Shown here: positions 19,985 through 29,676 of the stretch, one piece after another | Layout: each line of letters starts with the position of its first letter | Numbering within the stretch: the stretch's first letter is position 1 | Source of the DNA: an uncultured Gammaproteobacteria bacterium | GTDB lineage: Bacteria; Pseudomonadota; Gammaproteobacteria; GCA-001735895 | NCBI GenBank assembly: GCA_913061315.1 | Contig: CAJXUC010000002.1 | Span: forward strand, 1 to 64,000 | Direction: 5' to 3' | DNA length: 64,000 bases | The notes under the pieces: generated by a model | What the model was told of the DNA's origin: nothing | What the model saw: the letters and a program-made list of their open reading frames with translations, nothing else | Databases searched by the model: none | Position numbers and translations under genes: made by a program

Positions 19985-20536
19985 TTGCTGACAGCCATCC
20001 TGCTGTCAGCCCAGCCTGTTTACTCCCAAGCGGACAACCAGACTGGTAATAAACTTCAGGCACAATTACAAGAAGCTGTAATATCCAACCCAAGATTTCA
20101 GGATCGGTTTGACGCTGAAGTATGGCTACTCGACATGTCTAATCGATTAGCTCATTTTGTCAAAGACCCAGAAGCACGCGTGACTATATTGAAACTCGTT
20201 CACTCCGAAGCAACAAGGGCAAACATATCACCTGAACTGGTGTTAGCTCTGATAGAAGTTGAAAGCCACTTCGATGAATTTGCGATATCAGTTGCTGGCG
20301 CGCAGGGATTAATGCAAATCATGCCGTTCTGGCTAGATGAAATGAATTTGACCGGTAAAAATTTATTTAACATTCAGACTAACTTGAGGATGGGTTGCAC
20401 TATACTTAGCTACTACCTTAACATTGAGTCGGGCAATTTAACACGTGCCTTAGGCCGCTATAATGGCAGCTTAGGTCAATATACTTATCCTCAAAAAGTC
20501 ACCCAAGCACTAAATAATAATTGGTTTAAGCAATAA
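19985..20536 (+). CDS. Small lytic transglycosylase (SLT domain), start uncertain
   Basis: The protein is a peptidoglycan lytic transglycosylase fold. The catalytic-Glu motif ALIEVESHFDEFAIS, then GAQGLMQIMP, MGCTILSYYL and ALGRYNGS are all present in residues 90-170, and the protein is exported (hydrophobic stretch then QPVYSQA). The nearest start is TTG, giving a signal peptide without the usual basic residue. The frame stays open 17 codons further upstream into the end of proS and there encodes a Lys-containing stretch, so the true start may be an unusual codon there. At 183 residues it is a minimal one-domain form. It is 20 bases after proS. Confidence 0.88.
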   Translation: MLTAILLSAQPVYSQADNQTGNKLQAQLQEAVISNPRFQDRFDAEVWLLDMSNRLAHFVKDPEARVTILKLVHSEATRANISPELVLALIEVESHFDEFAISVAGAQGLMQIMPFWLDEMNLTGKNLFNIQTNLRMGCTILSYYLNIESGNLTRALGRYNGSLGQYTYPQKVTQALNNNWFKQ

Positions 20537-20554
20537 TAACATTCGTCATAACGG

Positions 20555-22315
20555 TCAGTTATCATCATGTCTTGTCGGTGCAACCTTCAAAACCTCTGCA
20601 ATTGTTGTGACTCCTTTAGCTACTTTTTGCGCCCCAGCTAGATTTAACGGCCTCATTCCCTGTTTAATTGCTAAACGTCTAAAACTGTTAAGATCAAAGC
20701 CTTTAACAATTTCCTGTTTCAAGCGACCATTTATTGGCATCATTTCATAAATACCAACGCGGCCTCGAAAACCTGTTTGACGACACTCAAGACAGCCATC
20801 CGCATAAGATATAGATTCTGGTGCTGACGTAGTCCATGGATTTATCAATGTCTCCCACTCATGGGAATCAACCCCACTACTTTGCTTACAAAATGGGCAT
20901 AGCGTTCGCACTAATCGTTGCGCCACTACGCCTATTAATGTTGCACTAATCAAATAGGGCGGTATGCCTATTTCAGTTAATCGAGCTATCGCGGAAGGTG
21001 CATCATTGGTGTGCAGCGTGGATAGCACTAGATGCCCTGTCAAAGCGGATTGAACCGCCATCTCAGCCGTTTCTCTATCACGTATTTCACCAATCATAAT
21101 GATATCAGGATCTTGTCTGAGTAGTGTTTTAACGCAATTGGCAAAGTCTAAGCCAATATTGTGTTGTACTTGTATCTGATTAAAACTCGGCTCAACTACT
21201 TCTATCGGATCTTCGACAGAGCAAACGTTAACTTCTGATGTTGCCAGATGCTTTAAGCTGCTATACAAAGTCGTTGTTTTTCCTGAACCTGTCGGGCCAG
21301 TCACCAGAATAATGCCATGAGATTGTTTGATCATTTGATTCCACATCTCAGACTCTTTTTTCTCAAAGCCAAGCGCCGAAAAGTTTTGCACTAAAACGTC
21401 AGGATCGAAAATCCTTAGAACTAATTTCTCACCAAAAACTGTCGGCATACTCGACAATCGAAGCTCTATTTCAACACCATCGGAAGACCGTGTCTTGATT
21501 CGGCCATCTTGAGGTTTACGTTTTTCTGCAACATCAAGTCGGCCCATAATTTTAATTCGACTTATCACCGCAGGCGTAATATTCGCGGGAATTTCATATA
21601 CTTGCTGCAAAACACCATCAATACGAAATCGAACATTTCCTTGTTCTCGCCTAGGCTCAATATGAATGTCACTGGCTCGCTGGTTAAATGCATATTGTAA
21701 TAACCAATCAACAATGCTGACAATATGTTGATCATCAGCGTCAACCGTTCCAAGCTCAATCAATTGCTCCAGGTTTTGAATGTTGCTTAGTCCCTGATGT
21801 TGATTAGCACCGGCATTATCCATCGCCTTACTGAGGCTATAAAATTCAAGCAAATACTTTTTAATCTCTTTTGGATTGGCCACTACTAAAGTAATTGACT
21901 GGAATACGATTCGCCTCAATTCATCAAGCCATTCGGTATTAAAAGGATCACTGACAGCAATTACAACCTCGCTTGGCGTTACCTTAACAGCAATAATTCC
22001 AAATCGAGAGGCATAGGCATACGACATAATAGACGTGCAAGAAGCAATATCCATTTTTAGTGGGTCAAAATGATATCGAGTGACACTTGCCTGTTGGGAA
22101 AGCCATTCAGTTAAAAACTCAAGGGTTAGTATTTGATCCGGTTGGGACAGATGAATCCAGTGTCGGCTCGCTATTGATTCGAGAGGGTGCAAGTAAATAC
22201 GGTCATTCTCAGACACCAATGATGACACCATACTGGCCCTTTCAGGCGCTACAATCTTTTGACCGACCAGTAGCTCGAGAATATAATCTAAACTACATTC
22301 ATTAGTTTTCTTCAT
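20555..22315 (-). CDS. PilB/GspE-type secretion/pilus ATPase
   Basis: This is a hexameric traffic ATPase of the type II secretion / type IV pilus assembly family. The 586-residue product has an N-terminal MshEN-like region, then SDIHIEPRREQGNVRFRIDG, Walker A GPTGSGKTTT (about residue 345), the Asp box SVEDPIE, Walker B MIGEIRDRETAEMA, the His box TGHLVLSTLHTND, and a zinc site (CPFC...CLEC) before GRVGIYEMMPI. No pilC, pilD, pseudopilin or gsp gene is adjacent, so the partner system is not evident. It lies between the transglycosylase (convergent) and the LysM lipoprotein. Confidence 0.93.
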   Translation of the reverse strand: MKKTNECSLDYILELLVGQKIVAPERASMVSSLVSENDRIYLHPLESIASRHWIHLSQPDQILTLEFLTEWLSQQASVTRYHFDPLKMDIASCTSIMSYAYASRFGIIAVKVTPSEVVIAVSDPFNTEWLDELRRIVFQSITLVVANPKEIKKYLLEFYSLSKAMDNAGANQHQGLSNIQNLEQLIELGTVDADDQHIVSIVDWLLQYAFNQRASDIHIEPRREQGNVRFRIDGVLQQVYEIPANITPAVISRIKIMGRLDVAEKRKPQDGRIKTRSSDGVEIELRLSSMPTVFGEKLVLRIFDPDVLVQNFSALGFEKKESEMWNQMIKQSHGIILVTGPTGSGKTTTLYSSLKHLATSEVNVCSVEDPIEVVEPSFNQIQVQHNIGLDFANCVKTLLRQDPDIIMIGEIRDRETAEMAVQSALTGHLVLSTLHTNDAPSAIARLTEIGIPPYLISATLIGVVAQRLVRTLCPFCKQSSGVDSHEWETLINPWTTSAPESISYADGCLECRQTGFRGRVGIYEMMPINGRLKQEIVKGFDLNSFRRLAIKQGMRPLNLAGAQKVAKGVTTIAEVLKVAPTRHDDN

Positions 22316-22451
22316 TAGGCCATTACATATTGAATTTCAAAAAATTAGCCTTAAGCTATTTAATTGCGTCAAAAGTTAAAAGGATTCTTACGACTACAGC
22401 ATTAAATACTAGAACACTTTTTAAATAATGTAATTTCAAAAAGTAACAGAT

Positions 22452-22480
22452 AAAAAAAAGCCCGCTAGCGCGGGCTTTTT
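22452..22480 (-). terminator. Intrinsic terminator after the LysM lipoprotein gene
   Basis: GCCCGC (22460-22465) pairs with GCGGGC (22470-22475) around a TAGC loop. On the minus strand it is followed by eight T, and on the plus strand by five T. It separates the lipoprotein gene from the ATPase gene downstream, which therefore needs its own promoter or read-through. Confidence 0.92.
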
Positions 22481-22501
22481 GTAAAAAGAACTAAAACTTT
22501 A

Positions 22502-23155
22502 TCATTGAGCAAGATAATCTAAATCTGAAGCTTCAGTTTGACCTATTGTCCAGGCACCACGATTCTTCGCATGAGCAATTGCAGCAGCACTGTCACCAGC
22601 CCTTGCTGTTGGTATATTAAAAGATTGTCCAGGAAAAATTAAGTCTGCATCTTTAATCTCACCCATATTAGCTTTATAGATTAATGGCCACTGATAAGGA
22701 TTACCATATACAGCATCTTGTCCAGCTATATTCCAAAGGTTATCACCACTTTGCACTGAATAATTTCCCAAAGAGACAACCTTATCAGATGAAACTACAG
22801 CTTCAACTTTTTGATCGGCATGAAATTTAGCAATAAATGTTTCAGCTTCAGTTTCAGCACGCTTTGCCAAGTTCATAGCACGAACATCGTTACAGTCTGC
22901 AGCAGCTTGTTCAGCTGCTTTGATCAATTTTACATTTTCGGCAGAATCAAATCCTAAATTTCTGGCACGTGCATTTTTAAGTTTAGCCGCATAAATCGCA
23001 TTTTTTGCTTCTGGGCTTGCACCTTCACATTCTTTAACTTCAGCAACTGCTTCTGTCGGTTCGGTTGTTTTGGAACCGGAACTAGCGCAACCAACAGCAA
23101 AACCTGCGGTAAATACTGTTACGGCAACTATTTTTAATAATTCTTTTACTTTCAT
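22502..23155 (-). CDS. LysM-domain lipoprotein
   Basis: This is probably an outer-membrane-anchored, peptidoglycan-binding protein. The 217-residue product has a signal peptide with lipobox AVGC (Cys at 23), a DUF4398-like Ala/Lys-rich helical segment (EAKNAIYAAKLKNARARNLG and DCNDVRAMNLAKRAETEAE, about 48-115), and a C-terminal LysM domain (YSVQSGDNLWNIAGQ to DLIFPGQSFNIP, about 132-182) followed by a short tail. The ribosome site GGAG is well placed and lies just after a leader hairpin. No enzymatic domain is visible. Confidence 0.9.
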   Translation of the reverse strand: MKVKELLKIVAVTVFTAGFAVGCASSGSKTTEPTEAVAEVKECEGASPEAKNAIYAAKLKNARARNLGFDSAENVKLIKAAEQAAADCNDVRAMNLAKRAETEAETFIAKFHADQKVEAVVSSDKVVSLGNYSVQSGDNLWNIAGQDAVYGNPYQWPLIYKANMGEIKDADLIFPGQSFNIPTARAGDSAAAIAHAKNRGAWTIGQTEASDLDYLAQ

Positions 23156-23173
23156 TTATTCAATTCTCCGGGA

Positions 23174-23190
23174 ACCGTGTTTATCACGGT
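23174..23190 (-). promoter_or_regulatory. Leader hairpin abutting the LysM gene ribosome site
   Basis: ACCGTG and CACGGT form a perfect 6-bp stem with a 5-base loop. In the minus-strand transcript the hairpin ends only a few bases before the GGAG ribosome-binding site. It could protect the mRNA 5' end or modulate initiation. Confidence 0.45.
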
Positions 23191-23404
23191 AGGTTTTGTT
23201 AAATCCACACACTGTTATCAATAGAGGTTACCTTGAACAAATTGGCAGAGCAAGCCCTTATATAAAAATTAATGCACTCCTACATTTGATTACTCCAAAT
23301 CAAAAGCGATCTGAAGCGCTAACTAATGCTCTTTTTGCCCTCTTGCAAAGACATTTTTAATATTGTAAAACATTGCTTCTCACTTCAACCTTGAAGCACC
23401 TTAT

Positions 23405-23782
23405 ATGACTAGTCAGGAATTAACAATTTATCATAACCCAAGTTGTAGTAAGTCGAGAGAAACCCTACAAATACTGGAGTACCACAAATTTTTACCTCGA
23501 ATCATTGAGTACCTTGATACGCCACCATCTGCATTAGAAATTAGTGAAATAGTAAAAAAATTGGGTTTGGCTCCTATCGATCTCTTACGAACAACTGAAA
23601 AAGCTTATATTGACGCGAAGTATCAAGCTGATCTAATGACTGACCAAGAAATTATTGAAGCAATTGTCAAACATCCTTCATTGTTGCAACGCCCTATCGT
23701 TATCTGTGGGAATAAAGCTATAATTGGTAGACCACCAGCAACGGTAATGGATATAATTTCCACGAAGTTAGCGCAGACATAA
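23405..23782 (+). CDS. yfgD: ArsC-family thioredoxin-fold protein (YfgD-like)
   Basis: This is a 125-residue member of the ArsC family with HNPSCSKSRETLQILE at the N-terminus (catalytic-type Cys at about residue 14) and RPIVICGNKAIIGRPPATV near the C-terminus. The closest match is E. coli YfgD, an ArsC-like protein encoded beside hda, rather than the plasmid arsenate reductase; arsenate reduction is possible but unproven. There is no ars operon nearby. The neighbourhood yfgD...hda...purM-purN is conserved with enterics. Confidence 0.9.
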   Translation: MTSQELTIYHNPSCSKSRETLQILEYHKFLPRIIEYLDTPPSALEISEIVKKLGLAPIDLLRTTEKAYIDAKYQADLMTDQEIIEAIVKHPSLLQRPIVICGNKAIIGRPPATVMDIISTKLAQT

Positions 23783-23817
23783 ATTAATGTCATTAATTTG
23801 TAAACAAATAGTAATAA

Positions 23818-24420
<603 letters not shown>

Positions 24421-24427
24421 GATCAAT

Positions 24428-24772
24428 ATGCCGCATCCACTTAAACTAATTTGTTTAATCTGCCTGCCAGGATTGCTGTTGACTCAGGCGAGTCTATTTC
24501 TAATTAAGGACGATCCTATCAACCTATATTGGATATTAATTGTTACTTTGCCTTTGCTGTTACCCCTGAAAGGATTCTTTTTAGATGTACTTTACACTTA
24601 TCGCTGGGCCGGTTTTCTAACGCTGTTTTATTTTTGCATTGGTATTAGTGAGTTATTTTCGAGCCCAGAATTAAATACTTATGCTCTGCTGACTTCAGTT
24701 TTTAGCACATTTTTATTCTTAGCCAGTATTTATTACGCTCGATACCTAGCAATGGTGAAAAAACAACGTTAA
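24428..24772 (+). CDS. DUF2069 membrane protein
   Basis: This small inner-membrane protein of 114 residues with four hydrophobic segments resembles the DUF2069 family (for example LLPLKGFFLDVLYTYRWAGFLTLFYFCIGISEL-type region with a conserved aromatic/Glu pattern). The function is unknown. It starts seven bases after the wrbA-like gene, the usual position of this family, and its last bases overlap the convergent hda. Confidence 0.85.
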   Translation: MPHPLKLICLICLPGLLLTQASLFLIKDDPINLYWILIVTLPLLLPLKGFFLDVLYTYRWAGFLTLFYFCIGISELFSSPELNTYALLTSVFSTFLFLASIYYARYLAMVKKQR

Positions 24773-25509
24773 ATAACCGAAGACTTATAGTCACTTAAGG
24801 TTTCTTTAATGAAAGGCACCGTTATTCTTTTTTTTGCCGATAAGGACATTTTATCCAACAGCCTTAAAATTTCCATTTGTGCAGACAATTGCCGAGAATA
24901 ATGAGTCAGTAAATAAGTAACGACTTCCTTTGATAAATCGATTCCAAGTAGCTCTGCCCGAAACTTTAGAACCTGCCCAACATCGGTATCAACCACTAAT
25001 GGCAATTGCATCAATAACCCCCAACTCAATCGAGATTGAAGGTCGGCCAAGGTACAGTTGAGATACTGAGGATTAACTGAAACCGTAAACAGCAAAGTCA
25101 TCTCACCCCGCTTACAAACATTGATTAAATGATAAAATTTTTGCTCCCATTGTCGATGTCCACAAATGGCATCAAGGTTGTCAATAAGAAGTATTTTACA
25201 ATTAGAAAAATCATCGAATTGTGCAGGGTCACAAGCAATTAATTGATAGCCATCATAAAACTCAAAATGACTGCCTTGCTGTCGAGCATAGGAAGCTGTT
25301 GCGTTAATTAGATGTGTTTTACCACTATCCTGCTCACCCCAGACACCTATCAATGATTCACCTACTTGATTAATCGATGCTTGCAGGCTACTAGTAAAAA
25401 AATCAGACTGCTCAGACAAGAAGTTATTAAAGCTAAACTGTTTATCAAATGTCAGGGGAAGCGCTATTTGTAGAGCGTTAATTGGATAAACCTCGACTGA
25501 TAAAATCAT
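24769..25509 (-). CDS. hda: DnaA inactivator Hda
   Basis: Hda is an AAA+ protein related to DnaA which, bound to the sliding clamp, stimulates ATP hydrolysis by DnaA and so prevents re-initiation. The product has an N-terminal clamp-binding QIALPL motif, Walker A-like GEQDSGKTHL and Walker B LLIDNLDAI. The ATG reported overlaps the upstream gene by 32 bases. A better fit may be ATT at 25480-25482: it overlaps the upstream stop (AATTAA), follows GAGG at suitable spacing, and would give an N-terminus (INALQIALPLTF) aligned with E. coli Hda, which itself starts at a non-AUG codon. The CDS is distal to the DUF2066 gene. Confidence 0.93.
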   Translation of the reverse strand: MILSVEVYPINALQIALPLTFDKQFSFNNFLSEQSDFFTSSLQASINQVGESLIGVWGEQDSGKTHLINATASYARQQGSHFEFYDGYQLIACDPAQFDDFSNCKILLIDNLDAICGHRQWEQKFYHLINVCKRGEMTLLFTVSVNPQYLNCTLADLQSRLSWGLLMQLPLVVDTDVGQVLKFRAELLGIDLSKEVVTYLLTHYSRQLSAQMEILRLLDKMSLSAKKRITVPFIKETLSDYKSSVI

Positions 25510-26578
25510 AGTTAATGACAGCAGCACCATTCGATTGCAAATCGACTTGGGGTAAGCCTTGCTGTTCAAGTACATTTCCAATGTTGATGAGCTTTTGAAG
25601 ATCTTCAACAGTGTTTCTTAGCTTCAAATAGAAAGTTACTTCCTTTTTAGAAATTAATGCGACCCGCACAGACTCCACCACATTGAGAGATCCAAGATAT
25701 TTTTGTACCAATATTAAAGGGCTAATACCCTGCATGGATGACACTCTTAACAGGAGTTCTTGCTCATTACGCTGGTGATATTCTAAAGCATATTCAAGTG
25801 CTAGAACACTGGCGAGATGAGCAATCAATTGATCTAAGATATCCTTCTGATTAGACGCACTATGACGCCACTCAAAAATTTGATCCGCAAAACGAACTTC
25901 CCATGCCCCCTGCCAATGCTCTGGATCAAGCTCGACTATTTCTCCGACAACTACAGCATCAGGCCAGTATCTAGTCGCCATATTATTTATTACATTAAAA
26001 TCCCGCTTAGTAACATCGGAGGCATCCACTAGACTAATATCCTCCAAATCCATTAACGGTAACAACGTTGGCACGCCCATTTTTAAAGCGGCGTCATCTA
26101 GCAGTTCGACCATTTTAGGCGCACTGTCACCCGTTACAATATGAATTGTTTCACCAGACTGACTATTAATGACAAGCAAACTGCTGGGCCGCTCTCGCCC
26201 CCAAATCGGGAAATTATATTTACGGAGCAGCTGTTCGATTAATTGTTGGTCAAAATTGACTTTTAAATACAGTATTTTAGTTGCGCCTCCCTCATCATTA
26301 ATCCCAGGTCGACTCTCGTAACTAAATTGTTTGACGAAACGCGAACTTTTTTTCGCCAACCTCAAAATAGCTGGACTTTTTTGAGCCTCATCTGAACCAC
26401 TCACCTTGATTAGCACTAAATCAAATGCAGCCTCAAATGCCTCAAGGCGCAAATCTGCCGTCTGATCAGACACCATCAGTGCAACGGTATACAAGTCATC
26501 AATTACGACAGCTTTAACAGTTTGCACCGGTGAAAAACCCAACAACGCAACTAACAACCAAAAAAACTTAAATTTCAT
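25478..26578 (-). CDS. DUF2066 exported protein
   Basis: The 366-residue protein has a signal peptide (MKFKFFWLLVALLGFSPVQT then VKA-VV) and the DUF2066 pattern (VDDLYTVALMVSDQT-like start, FDLVLIKVSGSDEA, then RPSSLLVI and LPLMDLEDI). The function is unknown; it is a usual upstream partner of hda and lies divergently from purM in many gammaproteobacteria. The start was chosen at the Met preceding the signal peptide, with GAGAGAAAG upstream, rather than the Met nine codons earlier. Confidence 0.9.
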   Translation of the reverse strand: MKFKFFWLLVALLGFSPVQTVKAVVIDDLYTVALMVSDQTADLRLEAFEAAFDLVLIKVSGSDEAQKSPAILRLAKKSSRFVKQFSYESRPGINDEGGATKILYLKVNFDQQLIEQLLRKYNFPIWGRERPSSLLVINSQSGETIHIVTGDSAPKMVELLDDAALKMGVPTLLPLMDLEDISLVDASDVTKRDFNVINNMATRYWPDAVVVGEIVELDPEHWQGAWEVRFADQIFEWRHSASNQKDILDQLIAHLASVLALEYALEYHQRNEQELLLRVSSMQGISPLILVQKYLGSLNVVESVRVALISKKEVTFYLKLRNTVEDLQKLINIGNVLEQQGLPQVDLQSNGAAVINYDFISRGLSN

Positions 26579-26660
26579 GCTTTCTCTCGAGCATAACTCG
26601 GACATTTATTTTCAAGGCGTGTAAAATAACACACCCCAAATATTTCCTGAACTAGAAACC

Positions 26661-27698
26661 ATGAATTCTGAAGTATCCCTCAGCTATCGTGACTCGGGAG
26701 TCGACATTGACGCCGGTAACGAACTGGTAGAACGTATCAAACCAGCGATTAAATCAACTTACCGAAAAGGCTGCGTTGGCAGCATTGGTGGGTTTGGTGG
26801 ATTATTTGAATTACCTCTTGATCGTTACTCTCACCCTCTATTAGTATCTGGCACGGATGGTGTCGGGACTAAACTTAAATTAGCCATTGAACTTGAAAAA
26901 TATCAAACTATCGGTATCGACCTGGTCGCTATGTGTGCAAATGACATTGCCGTACTCGGTGCCGAAGCACTATTCTTTCTAGACTACTATGCGACTGGAA
27001 AGCTTTCTCTCGAGGTTGCTGAACAAGTTATTACCGGCATCGCTGACGGCTGTAAATTGGCGGGTTGTGCCTTGATTGGTGGAGAAACTGCTGAGATGCC
27101 CGGAATTTATTCTGAAGGCGATTTTGACCTTGCAGGGTTCTGTGTTGGCATTGTAGAAAAAGGCCAAGTCATTAATGGAGAAAATATTACGGCAGGCAAT
27201 ACTTTAATTGCACTCGGTTCCTCTGGGCCCCATTCCAATGGATACTCGCTTATTCGTAAGGTAATTGAAGTGTCTGGTGTTGATTTGAAGCAAGCATGTG
27301 GCGATGAGTCGCTAGCAGATGCACTTATAAAACCAACGCGTATCTATGTTAAAAACTTACTCAGCCTAACGCAGCAAGAACCCGTGCTGGCGATGGCACA
27401 TATCACTGGTGGCGGCTTAACGGAAAATATTCCACGTGTACTGCCGGAACATTTAAGTGCCAAAATTGATTGTTCAAGCTGGACAATACCTCCTGTATTT
27501 GAATGGCTTCGACAGGCAGGCAACATCGAAACGAGTGAAATGTATCGCACATTTAATTGTGGTGTCGGTATGATTTTGGTCGTTGACAACGAAAATCAGC
27601 ACGCTTGCTTGGAAAAACTTACCCAGCTAGGAGAAAAAGCTTGGGTTATTGGAGAAGTAATTAATAAAGAAAAATCAGAATCGGTTATTTTTACGTGA
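26661..27698 (+). CDS. purM: Phosphoribosylformylglycinamidine cyclo-ligase (AIR synthetase)
   Basis: PurM closes FGAM to aminoimidazole ribotide with ATP in purine synthesis. The 345-residue product begins [20 protein letters not shown] and has [37 protein letters not shown] and [15 protein letters not shown], all family hallmarks. Length is normal. It is divergent from the DUF2066 gene and followed after 22 bases by purN, the preserved purMN pair. Confidence 0.98.
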   Translation: MNSEVSLSYRDSGVDIDAGNELVERIKPAIKSTYRKGCVGSIGGFGGLFELPLDRYSHPLLVSGTDGVGTKLKLAIELEKYQTIGIDLVAMCANDIAVLGAEALFFLDYYATGKLSLEVAEQVITGIADGCKLAGCALIGGETAEMPGIYSEGDFDLAGFCVGIVEKGQVINGENITAGNTLIALGSSGPHSNGYSLIRKVIEVSGVDLKQACGDESLADALIKPTRIYVKNLLSLTQQEPVLAMAHITGGGLTENIPRVLPEHLSAKIDCSSWTIPPVFEWLRQAGNIETSEMYRTFNCGVGMILVVDNENQHACLEKLTQLGEKAWVIGEVINKEKSESVIFT

Positions 27699-27720
27699 AA
27701 CACGTTTTCATAAAAATCGT

Positions 27721-28368
27721 ATGAAAAAACTATCGATCATTGTACTAATTTCAGGCAACGGAAGTAATTTACAGTCAATCATTGATGCCATCGAATCAGG
27801 ACAAATCAATGGCCAGATAACAGCTGTGATATCTAATCAAGCGGATGCCTATGGTTTAGAACGTGCGAAAAAGCATAATATTGATCAAAGAGTAATAAGT
27901 CATAAAGACTTTACCTCTCGAGAAAACTTCGATTTGGCGTTAACAGAAGCGCTAACTCACTTGGATCCGGACATTATTGTGCTCGCTGGGTTCATGCGAG
28001 TACTTGGTTCAGCTTTAATTCAGGCTTTTGATCGTCGAATCCTTAATATCCACCCCTCATTATTACCGAACTACAAAGGGTTAAACACTTTCCAACGCGC
28101 TATCGATAACCAAGAAAGTGAGCATGGTGTTAGTATCCATATCGTGACATCAGAGCTCGATAATGGCCCCGTTATCGTAAGAGGCCGCTACTCAATATTA
28201 ACTGATGACAAAATTTCCGACTTGCAAGCAAAAGGACATCAGTTGGAACACAGAATGTATCCACAAGTATTACAATGGTTGAGTCAAGGTGATCTAAAAA
28301 TTAATGCAGACGCAATAATGTTCCAAGGTAAATTACTAGAGAGTTCAATCGAGCTTGAAAACAGATAA
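27721..28368 (+). CDS. purN: Phosphoribosylglycinamide formyltransferase
   Basis: PurN transfers a formyl group from 10-formyltetrahydrofolate to GAR. The 215-residue product has the substrate loop ISGNGSNLQSII, LAGFMRVLG, the catalytic-region NIHPSLLPNYKGLNTFQRA (Asn and His) and HIVTSELDNGPVIV with the catalytic Asp. It is the second gene of the purMN pair, and its 3' end overlaps the start of a DUF3108 gene by 14 bases. Confidence 0.98.
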   Translation: MKKLSIIVLISGNGSNLQSIIDAIESGQINGQITAVISNQADAYGLERAKKHNIDQRVISHKDFTSRENFDLALTEALTHLDPDIIVLAGFMRVLGSALIQAFDRRILNIHPSLLPNYKGLNTFQRAIDNQESEHGVSIHIVTSELDNGPVIVRGRYSILTDDKISDLQAKGHQLEHRMYPQVLQWLSQGDLKINADAIMFQGKLLESSIELENR

Positions 28369-29092
28369 ACGACATAGTTTAATTTTACCGCAATGGCTAA
28401 TCGGGCTATTGTTGTTTATTTCAAGTATTACACCCGCTGTTGCCGATGGATTGAAATTACAAGCCTTTACTGCCAATTACTCACTTCATATTGCTGGTTT
28501 GCACGTCGGTCACTCAAAGTTATTGTTAAATCAATCAGGCGATTTATGGCGTTGGCAAACGAGCACTAAGCCAATTGGCTTTTACCGCTTGTTTAGCAAA
28601 AAAAAACCCTATTCTGAAACTCAATTTTTGTCAGGTACAGGCCGCCATCTCATCCAAAACATAGTTATATCTGACGAGGGTGATAATAATCTTCTTGAAA
28701 CAGCCCACTTTAATTGGCAAGAAAGACAGGCAACAATCCTTCGCAAGAAAGTAACTAGTACAGCTACTATTTCTGCCGATGTTTATGATTATCACAGTAT
28801 TAACTGGTTAGTAGCCAACATGATGAAGGGAGAGGAATCTGAGCTTGAAGTAGACTTTTATAACAAGGGAGAAATCGTACGATCAAACATAAAACGCATT
28901 GATAATCAGTCCATAGAAGTGAATGGTAAAAATATTTCTGCGTGGGTATACGAGCAATCGACAGTTAATAGCAAATCCAGCCTAAGATACTACTTCAATT
29001 CTTCAAAACCGCTTGTTCCACTAAAAATTGAAAAGTTAAAACCGGGTAAAAAGCCAGCGATTTTATTATTACAATCAGTAGTTTGGGGATAA
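28355..29092 (+). CDS. DUF3108 exported protein
   Basis: The 245-residue protein has a signal peptide (LKTDKRHSLILPQWLIGLLL start, read from TTG, with cleavage near AVADG) and a beta-rich DUF3108 domain (FTANYSLHIAGLHVGHSKLLL, GFYRLFSKKKPYSETQF and C-terminal YYFNSSKPLVPLKIE). The function is unknown; family members are periplasmic. The TTG start lies inside purN, so translation is coupled. This arrangement after purN is seen in many gammaproteobacteria. Confidence 0.88.
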   Translation: MKTDKRHSLILPQWLIGLLLFISSITPAVADGLKLQAFTANYSLHIAGLHVGHSKLLLNQSGDLWRWQTSTKPIGFYRLFSKKKPYSETQFLSGTGRHLIQNIVISDEGDNNLLETAHFNWQERQATILRKKVTSTATISADVYDYHSINWLVANMMKGEESELEVDFYNKGEIVRSNIKRIDNQSIEVNGKNISAWVYEQSTVNSKSSLRYYFNSSKPLVPLKIEKLKPGKKPAILLLQSVVWG

Positions 29093-29141
29093 AATAAAGT
29101 GCATTCCTAATAACCGGTTACAGACAATTATCAAGAGGATA

Positions 29142-29666
29142 TTAAAACTGCGTTACGCTGAATTTGATTTCAGTAAAGTGATCACCATTCTTCATTCGAA
29201 GTATTTCTTCTGGGGCATAGGGCACCTGTTCAATAAAACTCGGTAGTTCACTTTGTTCTATATTAAGTGTTCGCATCATCGTCTGACAGGCTTTAATATC
29301 GATTATATTATCTTGATCAAGCAGCCTAGCTCTATCAACTAACGACTGATTAGCTGAATAGTTAGCTTTCTGAAAAAGTTGTAATTCATCACCATGTAAA
29401 ACAATCGCAATACGACCATGCTGCTGAGGGTTAAACAACTCTCTTAAACTATCCGCTCTATTTAAAACAACATCGAGCTCTTGAGCCGTACTTACGGTCA
29501 CATCAAAAACGTAACCTGCAATTAATTTTTTAGGGTTAGTCAATTCGGGCATTGTAAGATTTTGTAAATGCTCAGCTTTTGTCGGCACAAGTTTGTTTTT
29601 AGCAGCCCAAACGGACAAACAAAATCCAATCAGAAGTATAACAACCAGACCTAAACGGGCCATCAT
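29142..29666 (-). CDS. Exported DsrE-like protein
   Basis: The 174-residue protein has a signal peptide (LGLVVILLIGFCLSVWAA) followed by a DsrE/DsrF-like domain: GRIAIVLHGDELQLFQ at about residue 85, then DRARLLDQDNIIDIKACQTMMRTLNI and ELPSFIEQVPYAPEEILRMK, a typical ending of periplasmic DsrE-like proteins. The single Cys in KACQTM is at the position of the family's reactive Cys. A role in sulfur or redox chemistry is inferred only from the family. It lies downstream of pmbA on the same strand. Confidence 0.8.
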   Translation of the reverse strand: MMARLGLVVILLIGFCLSVWAAKNKLVPTKAEHLQNLTMPELTNPKKLIAGYVFDVTVSTAQELDVVLNRADSLRELFNPQQHGRIAIVLHGDELQLFQKANYSANQSLVDRARLLDQDNIIDIKACQTMMRTLNIEQSELPSFIEQVPYAPEEILRMKNGDHFTEIKFSVTQF

Positions 29667-29676
29667 AAACCACCCG

